Source: Pokkaliibacter sp. MBI-7 (GTDB taxonomy: Bacteria; Pseudomonadota; Gammaproteobacteria; Pseudomonadales; Balneatricaceae). Taken from it: DNA of 64,000 nt. The notes below the pieces were generated by a model. That model had not been told where the DNA came from, did not search any database, and worked only from the letters and a program-made list of their open reading frames with translations. The stretch lies in the NCBI RefSeq assembly GCF_029846635.1, contig NZ_JARVTG010000001.1, positions 1,766,501 through 1,830,500 on the forward strand. The letters run 5' to 3'. This document shows positions 26,292-35,960 of the stretch, one piece after another (within the stretch, counting starts at the first letter, position 1; the number at the start of each line of letters is the position of its first letter). Made by a program: the position numbers and the translations under genes.

Positions 26292-26331
26292 GGCAGGATC
26301 AGCGCGACGCCGTCGATCCTGCCGCACTTTT
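26292..26331 (+). terminator. Terminator after trkH
   Basis: GGCAGGATC (26292-26300) pairs with GATCCTGCC (26315-26323) around a 14-nt loop, followed by GCACTTTT. Confidence 0.7.
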
Positions 26332-26408
26332 CTTCTGCCCCTGCCCTGACACCCGCTCCCCTCTGCTCTGGACTGTATCTTGCAGCAGCTGTGCTACCGA
26401 TAGCTGCG

Positions 26409-27722
26409 ATGACACCAAGAAACACCATGGCTGAACGAAATATGCCTGCCGCGCTGCGCTTTATGCTGGCAGCACGACGCTGTGACCTGCAGGGGCTGGA
26501 GGAGCTGGTCCACACCTGCAAACTGGTTTCCAATATCGCCCAGCTGGTGCATGCCCTGCAGAAGGAAAGGGGCTACTCCAATATCTATCTGGGCCGCAAC
26601 GCCACCCACTACCGCACCGAGCTGGATCAGTTCAGCGAGGAAGGCGACGCGCAGGAGCGTATCGTCCGCAGCGGCTTTGAGCTGATGGATCTGGATGCCG
26701 TCGGCTCAGCAGAACGGGGGCGTCTGTATATCCGCATCGCCCATGTGCTCTACAGCCTGGAGTCGCTGGGCAGTCTGCGCCGCCGTATCCGCGACCATCA
26801 GATCAGCGCCCGCGACGCCACTGCCGCCTTTACCCAGCTGATTGGGGGCCTGCTGGCCGTGGTGTTTGAAGCCGCTGACAGCGCCGCCGATCCGGAGATC
26901 ACCCGCTCGCTGGTGGCACTGTTCAACTTTATGCAGGGCAAAGAGCTGGCCGGACAGGAGCGCGCGACCGGCGTCGCGGGGTTTGCTCAAGGCTATTTCG
27001 ATGACGAACACAAGCAGCGCATGCAGAGCCTGATCGACAATCAGGAGCGCAGCTTTGAGGTGTTTCTGCGTTATGCCTCGGACGATGCCAAGGCACGCTG
27101 GCAGGTCATTTGCACCAATGAGGTGCAGACCCAGACCGAGGGCTTCCGCAAGATTGCCGCCAATACCCACCCCGCCGCCAGTGTCGACACCGGCCTCTGT
27201 GAATTCTGGTTTGAAATGCAGACCCAGCGCATCAATGCCATGCAGGCACTGGAGCAATACCTGACGCAGCAGCTGCAGGAGCAGTGCAAGAACAGCATCA
27301 GGGAGATCCGCGATGAGGTCAGCAGCCACCGCCGCCTGCTCGGCCAGCTGGCTGAACAGCATCTGCCGCTGGAACAGGCGCGGCTGTTCAGTCTGCAGGC
27401 TGGCGACATCACCCCGCAGCCGCAGGATGTGATGCCGACGCAGGTATCGCGCTCCATCCTCGATCTGCTGCAACTGCAGACCCGCCAGCTGCAGCAGGCC
27501 AATGATGAACTCACCGAAGCCCGTGCCAGCCTTAACGAACGCAAGCTGATCGACCGCGCCAAGCATCTGCTGATGAGCGAATCCGGCCTCAGTGAAAACG
27601 AAGCTCACGCCAAAATGCAGCGTTCGGCGATGGATGGCGGGGTGCGGATGGTGGATGTGGCACAACGGCTGATTGCCGCCGCCGAACGGGTAAAGAACGG
27701 CCCCCGTACCACACGGGCCTGA
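26409..27722 (+). CDS. NIT-ANTAR nitrate/nitrite-responsive antiterminator (NasR-like)
   Basis: 437 residues from ATG 26409; an ATG at 26427 is also possible and neither has a strong ribosome site. Residues about 35-300 are a helical NIT domain, with the signature LVHALQKERGYSNIYLG, FNFMQGKELAGQERA and FRKIAAN. Residues about 365-435 are an ANTAR RNA-binding domain (RASLNERKLIDRAKHLLMSESGLSENEAHAKMQRSAMDGG). This is the architecture of NasR, which binds leader RNA of nitrate assimilation genes on sensing nitrate or nitrite. No assimilatory nitrate reductase is in the window; the target operon is elsewhere. Convergent with glutaminase. Confidence 0.9.
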   Translation: MTPRNTMAERNMPAALRFMLAARRCDLQGLEELVHTCKLVSNIAQLVHALQKERGYSNIYLGRNATHYRTELDQFSEEGDAQERIVRSGFELMDLDAVGSAERGRLYIRIAHVLYSLESLGSLRRRIRDHQISARDATAAFTQLIGGLLAVVFEAADSAADPEITRSLVALFNFMQGKELAGQERATGVAGFAQGYFDDEHKQRMQSLIDNQERSFEVFLRYASDDAKARWQVICTNEVQTQTEGFRKIAANTHPAASVDTGLCEFWFEMQTQRINAMQALEQYLTQQLQEQCKNSIREIRDEVSSHRRLLGQLAEQHLPLEQARLFSLQAGDITPQPQDVMPTQVSRSILDLLQLQTRQLQQANDELTEARASLNERKLIDRAKHLLMSESGLSENEAHAKMQRSAMDGGVRMVDVAQRLIAAAERVKNGPRTTRA

Positions 27723-27740
27723 CCCTGTACCGACAAACAA

Positions 27741-27764
27741 CAAGGGCAGCCACCGCTGCCCTTG
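27741..27764. terminator. Bidirectional terminator between NIT-ANTAR gene and glsA
   Basis: CAAGGGCAGC (27741-27750) and GCTGCCCTTG (27755-27764) form a perfect 10-bp stem with a CACC loop. On the minus strand the stem is followed by TTGTTTGT. Confidence 0.8.
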
Positions 27765-27806
27765 TATGCACTCCTGCTCATACCATCTCAGTACGCGCTG
27801 GCGCTC

Positions 27807-28721
27807 TCAGAATACCGAGATACCGGTCAGCGTGGTAAAGCGCTCCAGCGCCTCGACCCCGGCCATGGAGTTCCCTTTGGCATCCAGTGCCGGGCTCCAT
27901 ACCGCAATACTCATCAGGTTGGGGATAATCGCCAGAATGCCGCCACCGACACCACTCTTGCCGGGCAGGCCGACGCGGAAGGCAAAATCGCCTGCCGCAT
28001 CATAGGTGCCGCAGGTCAGCATCAGGGCGTTGACTTCCTTGGCCTGACTGCGGGTCAGGAAGCGGTCGGAGCAGCGTGGCGACTTGCCATGACCGGCCAG
28101 CAGCAGCCCGGCACGGGCCAGATCACGACAGCTCATGGCAATGGAACAGTGCTCGAAGTAAGTGCGCAGCACGCGGTCGACCGAGCTGTGGATATTGCCG
28201 CAGCTTTTCATGAAGTGGGTCAGCGCCGCATTGCGGTCACGGTGCTCCCACTCCGAATCAGCCACTTCCAGATCCACATGAATAGCGGGGTTAGCGGTCG
28301 CTTCACGCAGCCAGGCCAGCAGCTCAATGGTCGGATCGACGCTGCAGCCCAGCAGCCAGTCGGTGACCACCAGCGCGCCGGCGTTGATAAAGGGGTTACG
28401 CGGGATACCGTTCTCGTACTCCAGCTGCACCAGCGAGTTGAAAGCGTTGCCGGACGGCTCCTTGCCGACCCGCTCCCACACCTGCGAGCCCAGCCGGTTG
28501 AGCGCCAGTACCAGACTGAACACCTTGGACACACTCTGGATGGAGAACGGCTCGTCGGCGTCGCCGATGACATACTCACGGCCATCCATCAGGCACAGCG
28601 ACATACCGAACTTGTCGCCCGGTATCTGTGCCAGTGCAGGGATATAGTCGGCCACCTTGCCCTTGCCGACATAAGGCTTCACAGCATGGAAGATTTCTTC
28701 CAGAAGTTCGGGATATTCCAT
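27807..28721 (-). CDS. glsA: Glutaminase A
   Basis: 304 residues, the normal length. Serine-dependent beta-lactamase-like glutaminase converting glutamine to glutamate and ammonia. The catalytic SxxK is in EPFSIQSVSKVFSL. Other conserved stretches are GKVADYIPALAQI, EYENGIPRNPFINAGALVVTDWL, NAALTHFMKSCGN, LMLTCGTYDAAGDFAFRVGLPGKSGVGGGI and YGxPA-like MSIAVWSPALDAKGNS. The gene stands alone between two others in the same region that relate to nitrogen (NIT-ANTAR regulator) and chemotaxis. The ribosome site GATAAGAG precedes the ATG. Confidence 0.97.
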   Translation of the reverse strand: MEYPELLEEIFHAVKPYVGKGKVADYIPALAQIPGDKFGMSLCLMDGREYVIGDADEPFSIQSVSKVFSLVLALNRLGSQVWERVGKEPSGNAFNSLVQLEYENGIPRNPFINAGALVVTDWLLGCSVDPTIELLAWLREATANPAIHVDLEVADSEWEHRDRNAALTHFMKSCGNIHSSVDRVLRTYFEHCSIAMSCRDLARAGLLLAGHGKSPRCSDRFLTRSQAKEVNALMLTCGTYDAAGDFAFRVGLPGKSGVGGGILAIIPNLMSIAVWSPALDAKGNSMAGVEALERFTTLTGISVF

Positions 28722-28844
28722 CTCTTATCGTTATCTCAGTTGACGGTTTGACAGCCCGCCCGGCTCTGTCGGCCAGGTCGGGCGCTTATCAAAACACGCA
28801 TAGAGAGGAATGCCTAGCCACAGCAGGAAAATCTCATCCCGGCT

Positions 28845-30836
28845 TTACTTCAGCGCATTCAGCCGGCGGGCGATGGCATCGATCTGCTCACTCATGCTGC
28901 TGAGCTGGCTGGAGTCATCAGCGTTGCCGCTGGTCAGTTCGCGCAGGCGGCTGACGAACTGGCTGAGGCTGTCGGAGACCTTCTGCTGCTCGCTGGCGGC
29001 CACCGAAATCTGCGTGGCCTGATGGGTAATATCGCCAAACGCCTCCACCACATGACGCAGATGCGCCGCGGTGGACTCGACCTTGCCCATGGCGTTATCG
29101 GTCTCGCTGCGGCCCTGCTCCATGGATGCCACCGACTCTTTCGAGGCGGTCTGCAGGCGGCCCAGTACCTGCTCGATCTCGATGGCCGAGCTTTCGCTCT
29201 TGGCCGCCAGATTACGCACCTCGTCAGCCACCACCGCAAAACCGCGACCGGACTCCCCGGCACGCGCTGCTTCAATGGCCGCATTGAGAGCCAGCAGGTT
29301 GGTCTGCTCGGAGATACCCCGAATCACATTCAGCATGCCATGGGCCTGTCGGCTGTCTTCGTCGAGCTTGATGATGTTGTTCTGCGCCGCGGTCATGACC
29401 TCGGTCAGCACCCGCATGGTGGCGATAACCGCTTCCATTTCGCGGCCGCTGGTCAGGACATCCTGATGGATACGCTCGACGGTTGAGCGGGTCTCGGCGG
29501 CATAGTTCGCCACATCCTGCGCGGTCGCGCCGAACTCTTCGGTCGCTGCTGCCAGCGTATGGTTCTCGTCACTGAGGCTGGAGGCCTTACCGAGGAAGTC
29601 ACGGCTGAAGTGCTTGAGGCTCTCGGCATCACGCAGCAGATAGGCCGATTCTTCGTAAATCTTCTCCAGCAGCTGCTTGAGCTTGTAGCCGTAAGCGTTG
29701 ACCGACTGGCGCAGCAGGCCCAGCTCATTGAGCTTGCCGACACTCAGCTCCTGTGAGTGCGACCCTTCCACCAGCTCATTGATCTGCCCGGTGGTCTGAT
29801 TGACCCCGGCCAGAATGCGGTTGAAGAACAGCACCGCCAGCATGCCGACCAGCACCAGCAGCACACCCACTGCCAGCATCAGGAAACGCCCCATGCTGCT
29901 GGCAATATCCGTCATGCGGGTTTCAGGCACCACCAGCCCCAGTGTCCAGCCGGTATCGGGCTGCCTGATCAGGCTGACGTAGGCATCACCGTCGAGCACG
30001 CCGTCATCCGGCAGAGCCATGTTGCGCTGGCCCTGCAGCGTGGTCGCGGCCTGCATCACCGCGGCCAGCCAGGGCTGCTGGGCACTCAGCTCCTTGCCCG
30101 ACATCATCGAGTTGTCCGCCTTGACCACATTGGCCACCTGTTTGGGGAAGCTGATCATCTGGCCACTGGCATCAATGGCAAACATATAGCCGCCATTCTC
30201 GTCGCCAATGCGTTGCAGCAGCGCGGTGATGCCGTCCAGCATCATGTCGACGGTGGCCACGCCGGTGAACTTGCCGTCCTTCTGCATCGGTACGGTACAG
30301 GTGATCATCGGCGTCTTGGTAAAGGGGTCCACGTAGGCATCCGACCAGCTGCAGTGATTGGCCTTGCCACTCTTGCCGACCTGATACCAGCTTTCGTTGT
30401 GGTAACCGCTGCCCTTGGGATCGTTATAGTCGTCCAGATAGTCCATGCCACTGGCCGAGCGTCCCCAGAAGAAGCTGCGTCGCTCCACGCCCGCGGTAAA
30501 AGCACCGGGCTCAGGCCAGATGCCGCCACCGGCAATGCTCTTGTCACCGTGATTATCAATCACCGCCGGGAAGACCTGCTTGAACAGTGCCTCATCGCGG
30601 GGCAGTGAGTTGCCCTCCAGCGCCAGTGTGCTGGCCAGCAACTGAATTTTCTCCAGTCTGGCGCTGAATAACTCGCTCAGACTGGCCTGACTCAGAGTGA
30701 GCTGATGCTGCCGCTCGTTGATCAGGTCAGGTTTGACCTTTACTTCCACTACCGCCCAGATCACCAGCATGGCCAGCACAATAATGGCGGCCAGGGTCAG
30801 TGTGATCTGATGGCGAATCATCAGCATGGGCTTCAT
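28845..30836 (-). CDS. Methyl-accepting chemotaxis protein with dCache sensor
   Basis: 663 residues. One membrane helix near 11-31, a periplasmic double-Cache sensor (about 35-310; FFWGRSASGMDYLDDYNDPKG, SWSDAYVDPFTKTPMITC, VATVDMMLDGITALLQRIGDENGGYMFAID), a second helix (about 316-338), HAMP, and a long cytoplasmic signalling domain with QTNLLALNAAIEAARAGESGRGFAVVADEVRNLA. The D-x-Y-V-D-P pattern in the Cache pocket resembles receptors for amines and organic acids such as PctA-like or McpU-like proteins. It lies 123 bp upstream of glsA in the same orientation. Ligand not determinable from sequence. Confidence 0.95.
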   Translation of the reverse strand: MKPMLMIRHQITLTLAAIIVLAMLVIWAVVEVKVKPDLINERQHQLTLSQASLSELFSARLEKIQLLASTLALEGNSLPRDEALFKQVFPAVIDNHGDKSIAGGGIWPEPGAFTAGVERRSFFWGRSASGMDYLDDYNDPKGSGYHNESWYQVGKSGKANHCSWSDAYVDPFTKTPMITCTVPMQKDGKFTGVATVDMMLDGITALLQRIGDENGGYMFAIDASGQMISFPKQVANVVKADNSMMSGKELSAQQPWLAAVMQAATTLQGQRNMALPDDGVLDGDAYVSLIRQPDTGWTLGLVVPETRMTDIASSMGRFLMLAVGVLLVLVGMLAVLFFNRILAGVNQTTGQINELVEGSHSQELSVGKLNELGLLRQSVNAYGYKLKQLLEKIYEESAYLLRDAESLKHFSRDFLGKASSLSDENHTLAAATEEFGATAQDVANYAAETRSTVERIHQDVLTSGREMEAVIATMRVLTEVMTAAQNNIIKLDEDSRQAHGMLNVIRGISEQTNLLALNAAIEAARAGESGRGFAVVADEVRNLAAKSESSAIEIEQVLGRLQTASKESVASMEQGRSETDNAMGKVESTAAHLRHVVEAFGDITHQATQISVAASEQQKVSDSLSQFVSRLRELTSGNADDSSQLSSMSEQIDAIARRLNALK

Positions 30837-31120
30837 CTACGGCTCTCCTTCTGCAGACGGGGAAAAGAGGCGGACAGGGGGCGCACGACAGGCACCGCTG
30901 CCCCGCTCATCAGCACCAGACCTGTTTCAGACTAGTCCAGAATGTCGGGATGCACTGCCAATGAGGGCTATTGGCCGGGCATTTGGCGTGATCGTTGATA
31001 TAAGGCAAATATCACGCCACACCACACCCGGCACACGGAGCCAGCGCTGAAGCACGGAGGTCATCCTGAAGAAAGAGATGTGGGCAATAACCGGGAGAGT
31101 CGCCATTGCCCACAGCGGTG

Positions 31121-32572
31121 TTATGCCGTTACTCGATGCGCCTCCAGACTGACCACCTGATCGGCCATCCGTGCGACCAGTGCCTGATCATGGCTGACCA
31201 GCACCAGTGCCAGCCCGTCGTCGTCACACAGCTGACGCAATAACTGCATCACCTGCTGCTGGCTGATCGGGTCCAGACGTGAGGTGGCCTCATCCGCCAG
31301 CAGGAGTCGGGGCTTGAGCAGCAGCGCCCGGGCCAGGGCCATACGCTGCAGCTCACCGCCGGAAATGGCCACAGGCAGACGCTGCAGCAGGGAAGGATGC
31401 AACCCCAGTCGCTCCAGCAACACCGCCAGCGCCTTGTCACTGCAACCGTGACGGCGCTGCAGGTCGGCAAAACCCTGCGCCAGAGTGAGATGAGGGGCAA
31501 AAGCCGACGGCGGATCCTGATAGAGCTTTTGCAGCTGCAATGACGTCAGCCCCGACGCACGAATCACCTGACCCTGATCCGCAGGCAGCAAGCCCAGCAG
31601 AATATTGCCCAGCGTGGTTTTGCCGCAGCCGCTGGGGCCGGTGATGGCGGTGATCTGCCCCGGTTGCAGGCGCAGATGCAGCCCACTGAACAGGCAGCGG
31701 CCACCCATGTATTTGCTCAGCCCGCGCCCCTCCAGCAACTGCCCACCAGCATCAGTCCATGACGATTGACGAAGCGGCCAGCGGCTCGGGTCAGCCTGCA
31801 GCAGACGGCGGCTGTAGTCATGGCGCGGCTGCTGTAGCAGCTGTTGCGCCTGCGTCACTTCCAGCAGCTCTCCGCCACGCATCACGCCGATCATTCCGCC
31901 CAGCTGCTGTGCCAGCTGCAGGTCGTGGGTGATGGTCAGCAGCAGTCGCTGCCCTGCCGCCTCACGCAGCAGCTGTTGCGCCACGCTGTCGCGCAGTACT
32001 TCGTCCAATCCCTTGGTCGGCTCATCGGCCAGCAAGACCTGACCGCCCGCCGCATCCGCCATGGCAATGGCGACCCGCTGGCACATACCGCCAGACAGCT
32101 GGAACGGATAACGCTCCGCCACCGGCGGCTGCGATGCAACCGCGTCATGCAGCGCCACCTCCTGCAAGTTATCCAGCGCCTGCAGACGTGCCTGCGCCGC
32201 GCTCAGGCCGCGCACCTGCTGATGGACTTCCTGCACCTGCTGGCGCACGGTCATGGTCGGGTCCAGCGCCAGCCAGGGTTCCTGCGGCAACAGCGCCAGC
32301 GTTCGCCCCCACAGCGCCTGCCGCTGCGCTGTCGGCAAACGCAGCAGCTCCTGTGCCGGCTGGCCCGGCAGCTGCAGCCAGATCTGGCCGTGAGCCTGCA
32401 ACCCGTCGGGCAGGCTGCCCATAATGGCGTGCATCACCAGCGACTTACCGGAGCCGGATTCGCCCAGCAGGGTCAGCGGTGTTCCGGCCGTCAGAGTCAG
32501 ACTGATATCCCGCACCAGCAGGGTCAGTCCGGCACGGATGGAGAGATGTTCGATACGCAGTGACAGGCTCAT
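31121..32572 (-). CDS. ABC transporter ATPase with two nucleotide-binding domains (family-5 importer)
   Basis: 483 residues from the ATG at 32572, an ATGA overlap with the permease stop; the open frame continuing to 32956 lies inside the permease gene and is rejected. Two complete ATPase domains are fused: GESGSGKS, LSGGMCQRVAIA and LLADEPTKGLDE in the first, GPSGCGKT, ISGGELQRMALA and LLADEATSRLD in the second. This corresponds to DppD plus DppF, or NikD plus NikE, in one chain. It energises uptake by the permease pair upstream. Last gene of the four-gene operon beginning at 35942 behind a Zur-like box. Confidence 0.94.
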   Translation of the reverse strand: MSLSLRIEHLSIRAGLTLLVRDISLTLTAGTPLTLLGESGSGKSLVMHAIMGSLPDGLQAHGQIWLQLPGQPAQELLRLPTAQRQALWGRTLALLPQEPWLALDPTMTVRQQVQEVHQQVRGLSAAQARLQALDNLQEVALHDAVASQPPVAERYPFQLSGGMCQRVAIAMADAAGGQVLLADEPTKGLDEVLRDSVAQQLLREAAGQRLLLTITHDLQLAQQLGGMIGVMRGGELLEVTQAQQLLQQPRHDYSRRLLQADPSRWPLRQSSWTDAGGQLLEGRGLSKYMGGRCLFSGLHLRLQPGQITAITGPSGCGKTTLGNILLGLLPADQGQVIRASGLTSLQLQKLYQDPPSAFAPHLTLAQGFADLQRRHGCSDKALAVLLERLGLHPSLLQRLPVAISGGELQRMALARALLLKPRLLLADEATSRLDPISQQQVMQLLRQLCDDDGLALVLVSHDQALVARMADQVVSLEAHRVTA

Positions 32573-33420
32573 GGTTTGCGCCCTCCGCTGATCAGTTGCA
32601 GCGCCAGCACCAGCAGAAAAATCAGCAGCGATGGCAGCAGCACCAGTGCCGGTGCCTCCGCGTAATAGGGCAGCAATTCGACGATCATGCTGCCCAGCTC
32701 CGCCGTCGGTGGCCGGACCCCGACACTGATGGCACTGAGGGTGGAAATACCGATGATGGCGGTACTCATGGCAAAGCTGCCGAGGGTCAGCAGCGTCGGT
32801 GCCAGCGCCGGTAACAACAGACGGCGCAGGATGTAACCGGGGCCGAAACCGAGCATGCGGGTGGCTTCGATATAGGGTTGCTGCAGGATCACCGCACTGC
32901 GGGCGCGGCTGATGCGGAAAAACTCCACCCACAATGCCAGTGCCAGGCCCAGACACAGCGGGACAAAGTGACCGGGCGCGAAAGCGATCACCAGCAGTAC
33001 CAGCAGCAGGCCGGGCAGCGCCATGATCATATCGGCCAGTGCCACCAGCGCCTTCTCCAGCCAGCCACCGCGCCAGGCCGCTACGATACCGAGCAGAACG
33101 CCGGGCACCACGGCCATCAGCGTTGTCAGCAGCGCCAGCAGAAACGACAGCTGCGCCCCATGCGCCAGCCGCGCCAGCATACTGCGACCGTACGGATCGC
33201 TCCCCAGCAGGTAGTCGCCCCAGAGCGGCGCCAGCGCGTTGAGCAGATCCTGCCGGTCCGGGTCAGTGCTGATCAGCAGCGGGCCCAGCAGGGCAAAACC
33301 GCTCAATATCAGCAGCAACATCCAGCCCAGTTGCTGTGCCCATCGGCTCGGCTGCGGCCTGGCTGCCTGCGCCAGTGCGGCGTGGATATCCGTTGTGGAT
33401 GACGTTATTGCAGAGTTCAT
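32569..33420 (-). CDS. ABC transporter permease, DppC/NikC type
   Basis: 283 residues with six membrane helices. The N-terminal cytoplasmic tail leads into LLILSGFALLGPLLIST, with LLGSDPYGRSMLARLAHGAQLS typical of DppC/NikC permeases. The EAA loop is YIEATRMLGFGPGYILRRLLLPA. It overlaps its neighbours by 4 bp on both sides, so the operon is translationally coupled. Together with the next permease it forms the membrane channel for a peptide, nickel or metal-chelate substrate. Confidence 0.94.
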   Translation of the reverse strand: MNSAITSSTTDIHAALAQAARPQPSRWAQQLGWMLLLILSGFALLGPLLISTDPDRQDLLNALAPLWGDYLLGSDPYGRSMLARLAHGAQLSFLLALLTTLMAVVPGVLLGIVAAWRGGWLEKALVALADMIMALPGLLLVLLVIAFAPGHFVPLCLGLALALWVEFFRISRARSAVILQQPYIEATRMLGFGPGYILRRLLLPALAPTLLTLGSFAMSTAIIGISTLSAISVGVRPPTAELGSMIVELLPYYAEAPALVLLPSLLIFLLVLALQLISGGRKP

Positions 33421-34370
33421 CGTTGTCCTCCCTGACGGGGATCGATCCAGCGGCAGGCGGCATCAATCAGCAGATTGATCAGTACAAACAGCAACCCCAG
33501 CGTCAGCACCGTGCCCTGCACCATGGGCACATCGCGGGCGATGATGGCGTGCACCATGGCATGGCCGATGCCGGGATAGGCGAAGATCGACTCGACCACC
33601 ACCACGCCTTCGATCAGATACACCGCCTGCACACCGAGATAGGCCACCACCGGAATGGCCGCATTGCGCAGGCCGTGGCGCTGTATCAGCGTCAGCCCGC
33701 GCAGCCCCTTGTGACGGGCAAAGGTGAAATAGGCTGACTGCTGCACCTCCGCCATGGCATCGCGGCTGACCCGGCAGGACAGCGCCGCCAGCCCCAGTGC
33801 CAGCGTCAGCGAGGGCAGCAGCAGGTGCAGCCAGCTGCCAAAGCCAGCAGGTGGCAACCAGCCAAGCTGGATACTGAACAGCCACATCAGCAGCAGCCCC
33901 AGCACAAAGGGCGGCAGCGCCCGCACGCCAATGGCCAGCGCCTGACTGCCACGATCCAGCCAGCCCCCGGCACGGGCACCGGCGACAATGCCAAGGGGAA
34001 TCCCCAGCAATGACAGCAGCAGACTGGCCAGCGCCAGCCACAGCGAATGGCCCAGCTGCACCCGCAGCTCCTCAGCAATCGGGCGGCCCGTCACCAGCGA
34101 GTGGCCCAGATCGAACTGCGCCAGCTGCCACAGCGCCCGCCCGTATTGCTGCAGTAACGGCTGCTCCAGCCCCAGCTCCTGCCGTACCGCTTCTGCTGCC
34201 TGCAGGCTCATGGCATCAGGACCATAGCGTCCGGCGGCGATACGCATGGCCGGGTCACCGGGCAGGCTGTGCATCAGGGCAAAACACAGGGAACCGACCA
34301 GCAGGCTGACCAGCAGCGCCTGCACGGCGCGACCCAGCAGCACCTTGCCCCAGAGTGAAGACCTCTGCAT
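33417..34370 (-). CDS. ABC transporter permease, DppB/NikB type
   Basis: 317 residues with six membrane helices. The start LGRAVQALLVSLLVGSLCFALMHSLPGDPAMRIA and GLEQPLLQQYGRALWQLAQFDLGHSLVTGRPI are typical of DppB/NikB. The EAA loop is YFTFARHKGLRGLTLIQRHGLRNA, and VEGVVVVESIFAYPGIGHAMVHAIIARDVPMVQG closes the family signature. The gene follows the substrate-binding gene by 3 bp and overlaps the second permease by 4 bp. Confidence 0.95.
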   Translation of the reverse strand: MQRSSLWGKVLLGRAVQALLVSLLVGSLCFALMHSLPGDPAMRIAAGRYGPDAMSLQAAEAVRQELGLEQPLLQQYGRALWQLAQFDLGHSLVTGRPIAEELRVQLGHSLWLALASLLLSLLGIPLGIVAGARAGGWLDRGSQALAIGVRALPPFVLGLLLMWLFSIQLGWLPPAGFGSWLHLLLPSLTLALGLAALSCRVSRDAMAEVQQSAYFTFARHKGLRGLTLIQRHGLRNAAIPVVAYLGVQAVYLIEGVVVVESIFAYPGIGHAMVHAIIARDVPMVQGTVLTLGLLFVLINLLIDAACRWIDPRQGGQR

Positions 34371-34373
34371 GGG

Positions 34374-35942
34374 TTATTCCCCACTCTTCCAGCGCAGGCC
34401 GGTGAGGTGATAACTCAGCTCGTACGGGTCAACCTGCAGCCCTTCCAGCTGGCGGCTCGCCGCCACGGCCAGCTCCGACCAGGCCACCGGGATCACCGGC
34501 AATTGCTGCTGCAGGGTCTGGTTGATCTGCTGTTGCAGCGGTGCCTGCTGAGCCGCATCGGTGATCACCTGCAGTTGCTGCAGGCTGCTCTGCATCTGCG
34601 CGTCACTCCAGCCCATCGCTCCCCAGTCACCTCCTTCGGGGCCGTAATCCTGCAGCAGGGTGCCGAGGGGATTGGGCACCAGTGAAAAGTTGCGGGCAAA
34701 CAGTGCCATCTGCAGCACACCATCACGATGCTGGCTGACAATCTCCGAGCTGTTACCTACAGCCACCTCGACGGCGATGCCGACCTCGCGCAGCTGCGCC
34801 TGTATCGCCGTGGCCAGCACCGGCAGTTCCGGCAGGTTGGAGTAGGTCAGCAGCTTCACCTGAAACGGCTGGCCGTCTTTCTGCAGGATGCCGTCTGCCC
34901 CCGCCTGCCAGCCTGCTTCGGCCAGCAGCCCGCGGGCCTTGTCCAGATCACGCGGAATGGGAGCCAGCTGGCTGTCGTGCCAGGCGCCCATGGCCGGGGA
35001 AAACAGCTGATTGGCAGCGACCTTATCGTTACGCAGAATGGCTTTGGCCATGCCCTGACGGTCCAGTGCCAGGCTCAGCGCCTGACGCACCCTTACATCG
35101 CTGAACAGGGGCGACCCGGCGTTAAGCTTGAGCATACGGGTACGCGGCAGGGTCACCACTTCGGTATGCAGACGCGGATCATGACTCAGGGCAGCCAGCG
35201 ATACCGGCAGCAGTGAAAACACCAGATCGGCCTCACCGCTCTGCGCCATCAGCGCCCGGGTTTCGCCCTTGCCTACCGCCAGATAGCTGGCACTGTCGAT
35301 GGCCACCTTGCCACCCCACCAGTGCTCGTTGCGCCTGAGTTCCAGCTTGAGCGGCAGGGTCATAGCTTCGATCTGATAGGGACCCGTGGCGATGATCTGG
35401 CTGACCTTACCGTCCGCGGTATAAGAAGACGGCGCCAGAATCAGGGTGCTGTAATTGGCGAGAAAGGCTGGCAGCGGCGCAAAGACCCGTTCCAGTTCAA
35501 TCACCAGCTGTGAACCTTCGGCACGAATGGTTTTGACGGGCACCTGTTTGAGCACACCGGCGCCCTGATGGGCACGCTGCAGTTCAGCAGCGACGATAGC
35601 GGCGGTCAGCGGCGTGCCGTCATGGAAGGTCACCCCCTCGCGCAGCTGAAACTGCCAGCGTAGCCCGTCCTCACTGACCTGCCACGCGGTGGCCAGCTGC
35701 GGCACGATATGTCCCTGACTGTCTGCACCGGTCAGGGTTTCTGCCACCTGCATGCGGGTGAATACATAGCCGGACTGGCTCGGTTCAATGCCGGTCATTT
35801 CCCACGGCCCCACCACGTTCAGTGTTCTGGCCGACACCTCCGACAGTAATCCTCCCAACAGTGCGGCGGCCAGCATGACCGACCTGACCCTGAGATTACC
35901 CCCTGAACTCTTACGTCCCTGTTTGATGTGTTGCCGACTCAC
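34374..35942 (-). CDS. Family-5 extracellular solute-binding protein of a Zur-boxed importer
   Basis: 522 residues from a GTG that has AAGGGG 8 bp upstream. A basic N-terminus leads to a hydrophobic signal core (VMLAAALLGGLLSEVSA). The mature protein has the SBP_bac_5 pattern: TRMQVAETLTGADSQGHIVPQLATAWQVSEDGLRWQFQLREGVTFHDGTPL compressed over residues 60-115, GPYQIEAM, and RVRQALSLALDRQGM near the middle. It is closer in feel to NikA/CntA-like chelate binders than to dipeptide binders, but the ligand cannot be read from sequence. The upstream Zur-like box suggests a zinc-related substrate such as a Zn-metallophore complex. Confidence 0.93.
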   Translation of the reverse strand: MSRQHIKQGRKSSGGNLRVRSVMLAAALLGGLLSEVSARTLNVVGPWEMTGIEPSQSGYVFTRMQVAETLTGADSQGHIVPQLATAWQVSEDGLRWQFQLREGVTFHDGTPLTAAIVAAELQRAHQGAGVLKQVPVKTIRAEGSQLVIELERVFAPLPAFLANYSTLILAPSSYTADGKVSQIIATGPYQIEAMTLPLKLELRRNEHWWGGKVAIDSASYLAVGKGETRALMAQSGEADLVFSLLPVSLAALSHDPRLHTEVVTLPRTRMLKLNAGSPLFSDVRVRQALSLALDRQGMAKAILRNDKVAANQLFSPAMGAWHDSQLAPIPRDLDKARGLLAEAGWQAGADGILQKDGQPFQVKLLTYSNLPELPVLATAIQAQLREVGIAVEVAVGNSSEIVSQHRDGVLQMALFARNFSLVPNPLGTLLQDYGPEGGDWGAMGWSDAQMQSSLQQLQVITDAAQQAPLQQQINQTLQQQLPVIPVAWSELAVAASRQLEGLQVDPYELSYHLTGLRWKSGE

Positions 35943-35960
35943 AATGCGCCCCTTAAGACA

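Noticed and set aside
27762..28751. 329-codon plus-strand open frame opposite glutaminase
   Set aside because: Antisense shadow of glsA with low-complexity His/Gln composition.
30985..31018. Inverted repeat GGCGTGAT/ATCACGCC between the dCache receptor and ABC genes
   Set aside because: Only 8 bp with an 18-nt loop and no known operator; too weak to call a site.
32573..32956. N-terminal extension of the double ATPase gene
   Set aside because: The extension lies within the permease gene in another frame; the ATG at 32572 gives a normal ATPase start and an ATGA overlap.
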